Part shown: positions 37,366-45,492 of the stretch, piece by piece | How positions within the stretch are numbered: position 1 is the stretch's first letter | Layout: every line of letters starts with the position of its first letter | Assembly (NCBI GenBank): GCA_944323885.1 | Contig: CALUUD010000002.1 | Span: 310,001 to 374,000, forward strand | Source: an uncultured Helicobacteraceae bacterium | GTDB taxonomy: Bacteria > Campylobacterota > Campylobacteria > Campylobacterales > Helicobacteraceae | DNA: 64,000 bases | Reading direction: 5' to 3' | The notes under the pieces: generated by a model | The model's database searches: none | Seen by the model: the letters and a program-made list of their open reading frames with translations, nothing else | What the model was told of the DNA's origin: nothing | Made by a program: the position numbers and the translations under genes

Positions 37366-38478
37366 CTAAAAACTAAAACCTCCACCAATTTTTATACCAA
37401 ATTCGGTAGGTATCTTTTTTCCATTATTATTTATTGTATTTATATTAGAAAATAATGATATATCTATTAATTTAAACCCAAATCCACCATACAATAGTAC
37501 ACCTTCAGCTCCATTTGCAATATTTTTTGCTACACCAAGTTTAATATCCATAAATGTAAGATCTACAGCACTACCAAGTGATATATATTGAACTTTCTTT
37601 TTATCCATTCCATTATCTAAACCTCTAAATTCTATATTTTCTTTTAGATCTAAATCAAGTGATAATGTGGTTAATGGAATTATACCAGTAGATATACCAA
37701 ATCTATATTGGGGATCTAACTGAAATTTTTCATTACCCATAGTATTTATATTTGGTGTATTTAAATTTTTACCTACTACTCCAATTACAAGTGCATTAAA
37801 TGGTAAAGAATAAGACAATCCTACATCAACACCAAAAGCATTTGTATTTACTCCATTTTTAGCATCAAATACTTTGTCAAATGCATCTTGAATAAAATTA
37901 TTGCCACTAAAAGACTGGTTTATTAAACTATGTTTTGCATTTATATATTTTGCATTGATACCAATATTAAAACTACCAAATGAGCTAAAAATATTTAATG
38001 AGTAGCTTAATGGTATTTCTGCTAAATCTAAGCTATTCATAATAATTCTAGTATTTATACTATTTCCATTTACATCTCCATTAGCAATGAAGTTTATAGT
38101 TCCTATTTTTGTATAAAATAACCCAATACCAATAGCTGAAGAAAATATTCCACCAAGTGGAATTGGGACTTGTATAGCCAAACCATTCTCTGATGTTACA
38201 TTTAGACTATTATCATTTAAAAAGTTTTTCACAGTATTTATATCAGGATTTGATAGTTCACTTATATTGTATTCTTTATATCTAGCACCAAATGAATATC
38301 CAACCTTCAATCCAGCATCAACTCCTAGTAATGCGGGATTGTAATATGCACTAAATGGATTTGAGCTTAGCGCTACACCACTACCACCCATACCAAAAGC
38401 TTTGTTGCCCATATATCCAAATTCTAGTGCATTAACACTAGCTCCTAAAAACATACAACTTAGTAAAATCTTTTTCAC
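37366..38478 (-). CDS. Outer membrane beta-barrel protein (TraF_2/FadL-like)
   Basis: A 370 aa protein with an N-terminal signal peptide (about residues 1-17, ending Asn-Ala) and a long run of alternating beta strands closing with Phe-Gly-Ile-Lys-Ile-Gly-Gly-Gly-Phe-Ser-Phe. The start of the mature part, Gly-Met-Gly-Gly-Ser-Gly-Val-Ala-Leu followed by Tyr-Tyr-Asn-Pro-Ala-Leu-Leu, is typical of FadL/UPF0164/TraF_2-type barrels, often annotated conjugal transfer protein TraF. No conjugation genes are near, so that name should not be taken literally. It is last in the run selA-selB-X-moeA-usp-this gene. Confidence 0.7.
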   Translation of the reverse strand: MKKILLSCMFLGASVNALEFGYMGNKAFGMGGSGVALSSNPFSAYYNPALLGVDAGLKVGYSFGARYKEYNISELSNPDINTVKNFLNDNSLNVTSENGLAIQVPIPLGGIFSSAIGIGLFYTKIGTINFIANGDVNGNSINTRIIMNSLDLAEIPLSYSLNIFSSFGSFNIGINAKYINAKHSLINQSFSGNNFIQDAFDKVFDAKNGVNTNAFGVDVGLSYSLPFNALVIGVVGKNLNTPNINTMGNEKFQLDPQYRFGISTGIIPLTTLSLDLDLKENIEFRGLDNGMDKKKVQYISLGSAVDLTFMDIKLGVAKNIANGAEGVLLYGGFGFKLIDISLFSNINTINNNGKKIPTEFGIKIGGGFSF

Positions 38479-38508
38479 AGATCCTCCTTTGTATTATTAA
38501 AATAAAAT

Positions 38509-38922
38509 TTACTTTGCAATCAACACTGGAATTGGAGAAGCATTAATAAATAAATTTTGATGAGAATCAAATATTCTATGTAAAATTGATTGTTCACTTT
38601 CACCAATAACTAATAAATCATAATCAATTGCATATTTCATTAAAATATCTGTCGCATTACCTTCTTTAATCATCTTTTTTACTTTTATTTGATGTTGTAA
38701 AAACTCATATTCAAATTCCTTAAATAGATCGTCAGATTTTATATTCTCTTTAATATTGGTATTGTAATCATAAATAGCACCTTCTGCATATACCATAACT
38801 TCTGAAATAATATATAATAGTGTAATTTCAAGTTCACTTACACCTTTAAATAAATTAATAACACAATTCATAGCTTTTCTGCACTCTTTAGTATCACTAA
38901 CACCAAATAGAATCTTCTTCAT
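38509..38922 (-). CDS. Universal stress protein family
   Basis: A 137 aa single-domain UspA-type protein. The N-terminal Ile-Leu-Phe-Gly-Val-Ser-Asp strand and the C-terminal half with Asp-Leu-Leu-Val-Ile-Gly-Glu-Ser-Glu-Gln-Ser and Pro-Ile-Pro-Val-Leu-Ile-Ala match the family. The ATP-binding Gly-x2-Gly-x9-Gly-Ser motif is not intact (Gly-Glu-Ser-Glu instead), so nucleotide binding is uncertain. It sits 2 bp after the moeA stop and is presumably co-transcribed. Confidence 0.82.
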   Translation of the reverse strand: MKKILFGVSDTKECRKAMNCVINLFKGVSELEITLLYIISEVMVYAEGAIYDYNTNIKENIKSDDLFKEFEYEFLQHQIKVKKMIKEGNATDILMKYAIDYDLLVIGESEQSILHRIFDSHQNLFINASPIPVLIAK

Positions 38923-38924
38923 TG

Positions 38925-40166
38925 CTATATTTCCTCAAGATAGTTAAGCATATTATTGATATTATCAAAACAATATTGAGTATATAAAATAATTTTTATT
39001 TTTGAATCCTTTTTCACCATATCTTTATTATTAATTATTGCAAATGAATTACTTTTTAGCAATGGTGCAATCTGTGCACCCTGATATTTTCCATTATTAT
39101 ATGCTAGAAATTCCCCATTTTCATATTTACCTAATATAATATGAGATGTATTATTTGTGACTTTAAAATCACTTTTATTTATTGCTGTAATTGGTTTTAA
39201 ATATAAATTATTACCTCTATTAAATTTTTGTATTAATATAGGTAAATGCAACATACTTTGAATGAAAGCAGCTATTGGATTTCCAGGCAAAGAAAGTACA
39301 AGTTTGTTATTTTTTGTAGATAGTATTACGGGTCGACCAGGCTTTATATTTATAGAATCTAATAAAATATTAACCCCAATATCGTTTAACACTTCATGCA
39401 TATAGTCTTTTTCACCTACACTTACTCCACCACTTGTTATTATTATGTCATATTTACTTATTGATTCTTGAATCTTGTTTTTTATTATTTCCTTATTATC
39501 ACTTAATATGCCCCCATATTTTATCTTACAATTTAATGTGGTAAAGATAGATCTTATAAGATACGAATTAATATCATAAATTTGATTTTCATTTAACTTT
39601 TTATTTATGTCTGTTATTTCATTTCCAGTGCTAAAAATAATTATTTTTACTTTCTTTTTTACTTTTATCTTATTTATCCCTTGTGATGCAAGCAATGCTA
39701 TATGCTGTGCTTTAAGTTTTGTCCCATTGTATATAATTGTTTCATCACTTTTATAATCTTCTCCTTTAAACTTTATACATTGGTTTATATTTGGAGAAAC
39801 TTCAAGTATTAGTTTATTATTTACTACTTTTGTATGTTCTTTTGGTATAACTGCTTGTGTATTAGCAGGAATTCTTGCTCCAGTTGTAACTTGTATTGCT
39901 TCATTATTATTTATATTTGTATTTTTCTTATCACCTGCAAACACTGCATCTTTTATGATGTATTCATTAAAGCCAAGCTTTATTGCATATCCATCCATTG
40001 CAGAATTATTGTATCTTGGAATATTATATTTTGATTTTATATCTTTACTTGAGATTCTATTTAAAGCATTTTTTAATTTTACTTTTTTATTTTTTTTAGG
40101 TTTTATTTTCAATGTCTCTAAAAGATTAAAAAAATCATCCAAATTTGCCATTTTAAGCGTATTCAT
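38925..40166 (-). CDS. moeA: Molybdopterin molybdenumtransferase
   Basis: A 413 aa MoeA, which inserts molybdate into adenylated molybdopterin. Features are Arg-Tyr-Asn-Asn-Ser-Ala-Met-Asp-Gly-Tyr-Ala (about 45-55), Thr-Gly-Ala-Arg-Ile-Pro (about 91), Ser-Thr-Gly-Asn-Glu-Ile (about 175), Thr-Ser-Gly-Gly-Val-Ser-Val-Gly-Glu-Lys-Asp (about 245-255) and Leu-Pro-Gly-Asn-Pro (about 294). It lies in the same operon as selA and selB. Formate dehydrogenase needs both Mo/W-molybdopterin and selenocysteine, so the grouping makes sense. Confidence 0.95.
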   Translation of the reverse strand: MNTLKMANLDDFFNLLETLKIKPKKNKKVKLKNALNRISSKDIKSKYNIPRYNNSAMDGYAIKLGFNEYIIKDAVFAGDKKNTNINNNEAIQVTTGARIPANTQAVIPKEHTKVVNNKLILEVSPNINQCIKFKGEDYKSDETIIYNGTKLKAQHIALLASQGINKIKVKKKVKIIIFSTGNEITDINKKLNENQIYDINSYLIRSIFTTLNCKIKYGGILSDNKEIIKNKIQESISKYDIIITSGGVSVGEKDYMHEVLNDIGVNILLDSINIKPGRPVILSTKNNKLVLSLPGNPIAAFIQSMLHLPILIQKFNRGNNLYLKPITAINKSDFKVTNNTSHIILGKYENGEFLAYNNGKYQGAQIAPLLKSNSFAIINNKDMVKKDSKIKIILYTQYCFDNINNMLNYLEEI

Positions 40167-40178
40167 TAAAACTCTCCT

Positions 40179-41150
40179 TTAGAAGTCCATCAATCTTATC
40201 ATTTTATAGCTTTCTGCAATTTTTGATACAACAATATCTATATCATCAATTTTATCAAAAGTGATAGCACATAATTCTCTAGACTTTACTTCTCCAAAAC
40301 CAAGTGACATTAATGTAAAAGATGGTTTAATAAATCCAAGATAGCATTCTTGTGAACTTTGTATATAAATATCATCTAAATATAGATTCTGTATCAAGTT
40401 CCTTGTGTTTATATGTTTTAAACGCAAAGGAAGTGTATTGTTGGCATATTTTTTTGCAAATAAGTCAACATCATCCCCAAGTTCTTCTTTTAGCTTTTTG
40501 TATATTATTGCATTTGTAGAATCTGTTGCCACTTTGTACTCTAATGCTGTGTAGAATGCTTCACTTATTCCTTTTTTATATAGGTTTGAAGTGTATTGCT
40601 TATCACTTATTATTAATCCTATTCCATTAATAAGACCAAATGTAACACCATTTATAAAATATATATGAGATTTTGGTAATTCCATATTCAATCTAAGTGA
40701 ATAACTAATATCAAGTGCTAATGTTGCATTATTAATTTCATTAATAATATTAATACTAAAAATATCTTCATTGATTACTGGTAATATTATTAATGTGTCA
40801 GAATTTGAACTTTTATCAATTTTATCAATATCTAAATCTTGCAAAGGAATAATATATGATTTTATAACATCCTTTAATAAAAAAATAGCTTGCCTGATTT
40901 CATAATGTAATGATGCTGTATAATATATCTCTTTAAAATTTAAAAAGAATTCTATAAATCCAGAGCTAGAAAAATTAAAAGGTAGAGCATATTTTTTTTG
41001 AAATTTTTGTCTTAGTTTCTCTCTAAAATATTCATCTTTGGATTCTTTTATAGCAATAGAATTAAAATTAAAATTAGGAATTATATGCTTTATTGCTTCT
41101 TTATTTATACTTGGATTTTGTAAAAAATCAAGGTGAATTTCTTTTTTCAT
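40179..41150 (-). CDS. Degenerate class V aminotransferase-like protein in the sel operon
   Basis: A 323 aa protein with the outline of a fold-type I class V aminotransferase (NifS/SerC group). There is a Ser-Ser-Ser-Gly-Phe substrate-loop equivalent (about 61-65), then Leu-Ala-Leu-Asp-Ile-Ser-Tyr-Ser (about 148) as in the Asp that holds the PLP ring. The strand and glycine turn that should carry the PLP lysine read Phe-Ile-Asn-Gly-Val-Thr-Phe-Gly (about 168-175), with no Lys. The C-terminal Phe-Asp-Lys-Ile-Asp-Asp-Ile-Asp resembles the family ending. It lies 4 bp after selB and 12 bp before moeA. Possible roles are selenium or sulfur handling, or a scaffold. The family call is moderate and function unknown. 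Confidence 0.6.
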   Translation of the reverse strand: MKKEIHLDFLQNPSINKEAIKHIIPNFNFNSIAIKESKDEYFREKLRQKFQKKYALPFNFSSSGFIEFFLNFKEIYYTASLHYEIRQAIFLLKDVIKSYIIPLQDLDIDKIDKSSNSDTLIILPVINEDIFSINIINEINNATLALDISYSLRLNMELPKSHIYFINGVTFGLINGIGLIISDKQYTSNLYKKGISEAFYTALEYKVATDSTNAIIYKKLKEELGDDVDLFAKKYANNTLPLRLKHINTRNLIQNLYLDDIYIQSSQECYLGFIKPSFTLMSLGFGEVKSRELCAITFDKIDDIDIVVSKIAESYKMIRLMDF

Positions 41151-41154
41151 TTTT

Positions 41155-42978
41155 CTACCTTAACATTCGTTTATTATCTTCTTTTATTATATCACCATAA
41201 TTGTCTAGATAATCTAAATAAGCAATCATATATTTTCTACTTATATCATAATATTTTTTAAATATATTAACATCAACATATCCTTCATTTTTTATTATCT
41301 CTCTTAGAGAATGCATTATTTTATTTAACTCTGTTGTTAGTATAAAAAGATTGTGACTTAATCGTATTACCTTTTTTGTTTTTGTAAGATTTTTAAATAC
41401 ATCATCACCAAGTTTATTATCTATACCCAAAATATCATATATATTATATGGTGCAAGTGGTGTAATACCACCATTTTGTAATTCTTTTATTATTTTATCT
41501 TTTGTGTATACAAAAATATCATCAATATTGCATTTAGAGCTAGTATATAAGTTTGGTGCAGATTTTTTAATTAAACTACTAGATTCTAATTCTTTTAAAA
41601 CTTCTTTATTAAATAAAATTGAACTCCATTTCATTTGGTTTTTAATACTATTTGCACTAAAAATCGCATTTTTATTTTTTTGTATTAAATTTAATATTGC
41701 ATCTTTTATTATTTTTTTAGCTTCTAGGTTATATATGACAAATTCCTCTTTATCTATAAATATATTATTAATTTTTGCTGCAATTTCTATGCTTTCATTT
41801 GATGTTAGGTTAAATCTTTGTAACGATTGAATAAGACCAAAGCCGCATTTATGAACATTTGTTAATACTCTAAATACATTAATAAAATCATTATTATATA
41901 AGTATTTTAAATATTGTATTTTTTGTATTTTTTTCATCGGATCTGTTATTGGATTTAGTATCATTCCACCACCTACTGTTTTAGCATTATCTCTTAAAAC
42001 AAATCTTTCCTTAAAGATACTAAATATTATCTCATCTAACTTTATTGTTGCAAATATTTTATTATCTACTTCTTCTAATATATTTATTGTTGCATTAAGT
42101 TTTTTAGAACCAATGAAAAAAACAACATTTTGGTTATTTGTAATTTTTGTTATAGGAAATATAACACAATCAATTTTATCAAATCCTCTTAAAATGCCTT
42201 TTTTGCTTATAAGCATACCTTTCTTTATGTATTGGTTAGGTATGTTGATATTTAATGCAATTCTTTGAGCTATAGTAGCAGTATTAATTTCATTATCATG
42301 ATTTTGTATATTTTTTATTATTGCTTCTTTGTTTATGTCATATATAAAAATTTTTTCATTTTTTGTTATTTGGCCACTTAAAATTGTCCCTGTTACAACA
42401 CTTCCAAATCCTTTTTTACTAAATACTCTATCAATATAATACCTAAAAAAATTTCCACTATTTTTTTTGTTAGATTCTAATTTACTTAGTATTAACTTTG
42501 CATTATCAATTAAGTTTTGATTGTATATTGAAAATTCACTTATCTTTATTAAATCTAGCTCTAATTTTTTAAGTAGATTTTGTATATCATTCTTTACTTC
42601 AATTATTCTATTTTTATCCACTAAATCAGTTTTGTTAATAAATACTAATACCTTATTTATACCTAATAATTTTGCAATATTTAGGTGTTCTATACTTTGC
42701 TCCATAATACCATCATTAGCTGCAATAATAAGGCATAATATATCTATACCAAATGCACCAGAAATCATATTTTTTACCAGCTTTTCATGTCCTGGTACAT
42801 CAATAAAAGATATATTATTGTTACCTAAAATAATGTTTGAAAAACTAATATCAATAGTCATTCCTCTTTCTTTTTCATCGCTTCTTAAATCACCATCATA
42901 ATTATTTATAGCTTTAATAAATGAGGTTTTGCCATGATCTATATGACCTGCAAGGCCTATAATTATATTATTCATCAT
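41155..42978 (-). CDS. selB: Selenocysteine-specific elongation factor SelB
   Basis: A 607 aa translation GTPase that delivers Sec-tRNA to UGA codons marked by a SECIS hairpin. The G domain has Gly-His-Ile-Asp-His-Gly-Lys-Thr (about 11-18), Asp-Val-Pro-Gly-His-Glu (about 59) and Asn-Lys-Thr-Asp-Leu (about 113). Domains II/III follow, with Val-Val-Thr-Gly-Thr (about 194), and the C-terminal third is made of winged-helix repeats that bind the SECIS element. Length is close to E. coli SelB (614). It overlaps selA by 11 bp. Either of two adjacent ATGs may be the start. Confidence 0.95.
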   Translation of the reverse strand: MMNNIIIGLAGHIDHGKTSFIKAINNYDGDLRSDEKERGMTIDISFSNIILGNNNISFIDVPGHEKLVKNMISGAFGIDILCLIIAANDGIMEQSIEHLNIAKLLGINKVLVFINKTDLVDKNRIIEVKNDIQNLLKKLELDLIKISEFSIYNQNLIDNAKLILSKLESNKKNSGNFFRYYIDRVFSKKGFGSVVTGTILSGQITKNEKIFIYDINKEAIIKNIQNHDNEINTATIAQRIALNINIPNQYIKKGMLISKKGILRGFDKIDCVIFPITKITNNQNVVFFIGSKKLNATINILEEVDNKIFATIKLDEIIFSIFKERFVLRDNAKTVGGGMILNPITDPMKKIQKIQYLKYLYNNDFINVFRVLTNVHKCGFGLIQSLQRFNLTSNESIEIAAKINNIFIDKEEFVIYNLEAKKIIKDAILNLIQKNKNAIFSANSIKNQMKWSSILFNKEVLKELESSSLIKKSAPNLYTSSKCNIDDIFVYTKDKIIKELQNGGITPLAPYNIYDILGIDNKLGDDVFKNLTKTKKVIRLSHNLFILTTELNKIMHSLREIIKNEGYVDVNIFKKYYDISRKYMIAYLDYLDNYGDIIKEDNKRMLR

Positions 42979-44314
42979 TATTTCTTTTATTGTTTATATT
43001 ACTTAATGTATTTATTAATATTTCTACTTCATCATCTTGAATAGTTCTTACATCTAATGTCACTTTATTATTGTAGATTCTAGAAATAATTAGATTTTCT
43101 CTTAATATTTTTTCTAACTTTGATGCCTTAATATCTTTCATTTGTAATGATATGCCAAATGATTTAAATGTTTTATTTGGCAGACTTCCACCACCAGCTA
43201 GACTATCTACCTCTATAACTTGTGGATTTAAAAATATATCAATTCTATCACATATTGATACTGCCTTTTGATATAGAATACAAGTATCCTTATTTAGCAT
43301 ATCTATTGTTGGTATTTCAGATAAATTGTTTGTTATATATCGATGCAATGTAGCTTGAAGCATTAATATAGATATTTTATCAACCCTTAATGCTCTAAGG
43401 AGGTGATTTTGTTTTAATTGGTTAATTAAATCTTTTTTTCCAAGTATTATTCCAGCCTGTATTGATCCAAATAGTTTATCACCACTAAAGCTAATTAATG
43501 ATGGTGGATTTTTACATATATCAAGCAAAGAAGGTTCATTGCAATCTATACCATTTATATAGCCACTTCCTAAATCATAATAATCAATTAAATTATTTTC
43601 ATGACACAAATTAGTAATATCTTGAATATCGACTTCACTGCTAAATCCTAGAATCTCAAAATTTGATTTATGTACTTTCATTATAATTTTTGATTTTTCA
43701 TTAATTGCATTTTTATAATCACTTAAATGAGTTTTATTTGTTGTGCCCACTTCTATGAGTTTTGCTCCCGCACTTTTCATAACTTCGGGGATTCTAAAAT
43801 TACCACCAATTTCTACCAACTCACCGCGTGATATGATTACTTCATGATCTTTTGCAAATGTATTTAATATAAGCAATACTGCCGCAGCATTATTATTTAC
43901 AATCAATGCGTCTTCTACATCAAAAATAGCTTGTAACATTTTTGTTAGATGATTATATCTATCACCTCTACTGCCATTTTCTATGTCGTATTCTAAATTG
44001 TTATAATGACTTAAAAGTGGAATAACTTCATTTAATAAGTTTTTATGAAAGATACTTCTTCCTAGATTTGTTTGCAAAACTACCCCAGTAGCATTGATTA
44101 TTGGCTTTAGAGTATTTGATGTTATACTTTTATATTCATTTAATATTTCACTTTCTAAGTTTTCTATATTGTATTTATCTCCATTGATTATTTTATTTTT
44201 AACTTTATTTATTTTATTTTTTATTACATTTTTTAGTATATTTTTATTTGTGTTGTCAAATATTTTATTTTTTAAAATCTTTTCTATTTGTGGAATTTTT
44301 CTTAAGTCTTGCAT
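42968..44314 (-). CDS. selA: L-seryl-tRNA(Sec) selenium transferase
   Basis: A 448 aa PLP enzyme that converts Ser-tRNA(Sec) to Sec-tRNA(Sec). The PLP lysine lies in Phe-Ser-Gly-Asp-Lys-Leu-Phe-Gly (about 277-284), matching the E. coli Ser-Gly-Asp-Lys-Leu-Leu-Gly motif. Asn-Ala-Thr-Gly-Val-Val-Leu-Gln-Thr-Asn-Leu-Gly-Arg (about 75-87) is also characteristic. It is the first gene of the minus-strand operon, with AAGG upstream of the ATG. tRNA-Sec is divergent, about 75 bp upstream. Confidence 0.96.
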   Translation of the reverse strand: MQDLRKIPQIEKILKNKIFDNTNKNILKNVIKNKINKVKNKIINGDKYNIENLESEILNEYKSITSNTLKPIINATGVVLQTNLGRSIFHKNLLNEVIPLLSHYNNLEYDIENGSRGDRYNHLTKMLQAIFDVEDALIVNNNAAAVLLILNTFAKDHEVIISRGELVEIGGNFRIPEVMKSAGAKLIEVGTTNKTHLSDYKNAINEKSKIIMKVHKSNFEILGFSSEVDIQDITNLCHENNLIDYYDLGSGYINGIDCNEPSLLDICKNPPSLISFSGDKLFGSIQAGIILGKKDLINQLKQNHLLRALRVDKISILMLQATLHRYITNNLSEIPTIDMLNKDTCILYQKAVSICDRIDIFLNPQVIEVDSLAGGGSLPNKTFKSFGISLQMKDIKASKLEKILRENLIISRIYNNKVTLDVRTIQDDEVEILINTLSNINNKRNNDE

Positions 44315-44386
44315 TTACTAATACCTTGAATTTTTTTTAGATTGTATCATATAAAATAAAATGCTAGAATCTATTTGTTAATTTTT

Positions 44387-44485
44387 TGGAAGGCTTGCAA
44401 TTCTGGTGAATGCCACAGACTTCAAATCTGATGTGTGGCTAAGTGTTTAGTCGCTGGGGAGTTCGATTCTCTCGCCTTCTCACCA
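44387..44485 (+). tRNA. selC: tRNA-Sec (anticodon TCA)
   Basis: A long, about 99-nt tRNA with anticodon loop CTTCAAA, giving anticodon TCA for UGA. GGTGA in the D arm matches the E. coli tRNA-Sec D loop. A long variable arm has stem GGCTAA/TTAGTC. The T arm is GGGAG-TTCGATT-CTCTC, and CCA is encoded. With an 8-bp acceptor plus A73-CCA, the 3' strand is GCCTTCTC and the 5' strand TGGAAGGC, leaving the outermost T-C unpaired and a G-T next. A 5' end at 44388 is an alternative. It lies divergent from selA, and the neighbours confirm identity. Confidence 0.93.
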
Positions 44486-44608
44486 AGTTTTTGATAAATA
44501 TATACACAATTTTAAATATCGTCTTATTTTTCTAATTTAATTTTTGTTACAAACAATAATTTTTAGTATCATTGATTTAATATCTTTGTAATAATAAGGA
44601 TTCATGCA

Positions 44609-45376
44609 ATGGATTGGAATGCAAAACAATATTTAAAATTTGAAAATGAAAGAAATGTTCCAATATTTGATTTAATACATAGAATAAAAACATACTATTC
44701 AATCAATGAAGTTAGTATAAAAGATATATTAGATCTTGGTTGTGGTCCAGGAAATAGTACCAAAATTCTATCTATGTATTTTAAAAATTCTAATATAATA
44801 GGCATTGATAATTCTTATGATATGCTAAATAGTGCAAATCATCTAAATATTCCTGCCAAGTTTCAATATTGTGATATTCAAAAAGGATTGTTAGATTCTA
44901 CTTTTGATTTGATTTTTGCTAATGCCTCATTGCAATGGATAGAAAATCAAGAAAAACTATTTTTAAATATATTTAGTAGTTTAAATTCAGATGGTATTTT
45001 TGCTGCACAAATGCCAATTAATGAAATATCAATTTTTCATAAAATACTTAAAGAATTAGCCATAACCTACAACCTAAATAGTAGAATCTTTTATTCATTA
45101 TCCTACAAACAATATTACGACTTACTTAGTAAATATTCAAAGGATTTTATTATTTGGGATAGCACTTATTATCATTCACTAGATAGTTTAGATTCTATTA
45201 TTGAATGGTATAGAGATTCAGGGCTTAGGACTTATCTAGCACAATTAGATAAATCTTTACATATAGAATTCATACAAACACTAAAAGATAAGATCTATCC
45301 ATATTTTGATAAACAAAATGATGGGAAACTATTACTTCCAATGCATAGATTATTTTTTGTTGGAAAGAAAGTTTGA
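44609..45376 (+). CDS. tam: Trans-aconitate 2-methyltransferase-like SAM methyltransferase
   Basis: A 255 aa class I methyltransferase. The opening Asp-Trp-Asn-Ala-Lys-Gln-Tyr-Leu-Lys-Phe-Glu-Asn-Glu-Arg (about 2-15) is the hallmark of Tam. Motif I is Asp-Leu-Gly-Cys-Gly-Pro-Gly-Asn (about 43-50), followed by Ile-Gly-Ile-Asp (about 65) and Ala-Asn-Ala-Ser-Leu-Gln-Trp (about 110). Tam methylates trans-aconitate, an inhibitory by-product of the citric acid cycle. BioC is a related alternative, but the N-terminus favours Tam. It stands alone after tRNA-Sec with AAGGATT before the ATG. Confidence 0.85.
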   Translation: MDWNAKQYLKFENERNVPIFDLIHRIKTYYSINEVSIKDILDLGCGPGNSTKILSMYFKNSNIIGIDNSYDMLNSANHLNIPAKFQYCDIQKGLLDSTFDLIFANASLQWIENQEKLFLNIFSSLNSDGIFAAQMPINEISIFHKILKELAITYNLNSRIFYSLSYKQYYDLLSKYSKDFIIWDSTYYHSLDSLDSIIEWYRDSGLRTYLAQLDKSLHIEFIQTLKDKIYPYFDKQNDGKLLLPMHRLFFVGKKV

Positions 45377-45492
45377 ATTTATAATACTCAAAATACAAAA
45401 TCAATGATTTTGCTAAACTAATGTTAATAAATATAAAAATTTATTAATTTAGCTAGAATCTAAAAATAAATATTCATTAAAGCAAGGAATTT

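Noticed and set aside
37366-38478. Conjugation function for the TraF-like protein
   Set aside because: The sequence is an outer membrane barrel of the FadL/UPF0164 type and no transfer genes are near; the TraF label is a naming artefact.
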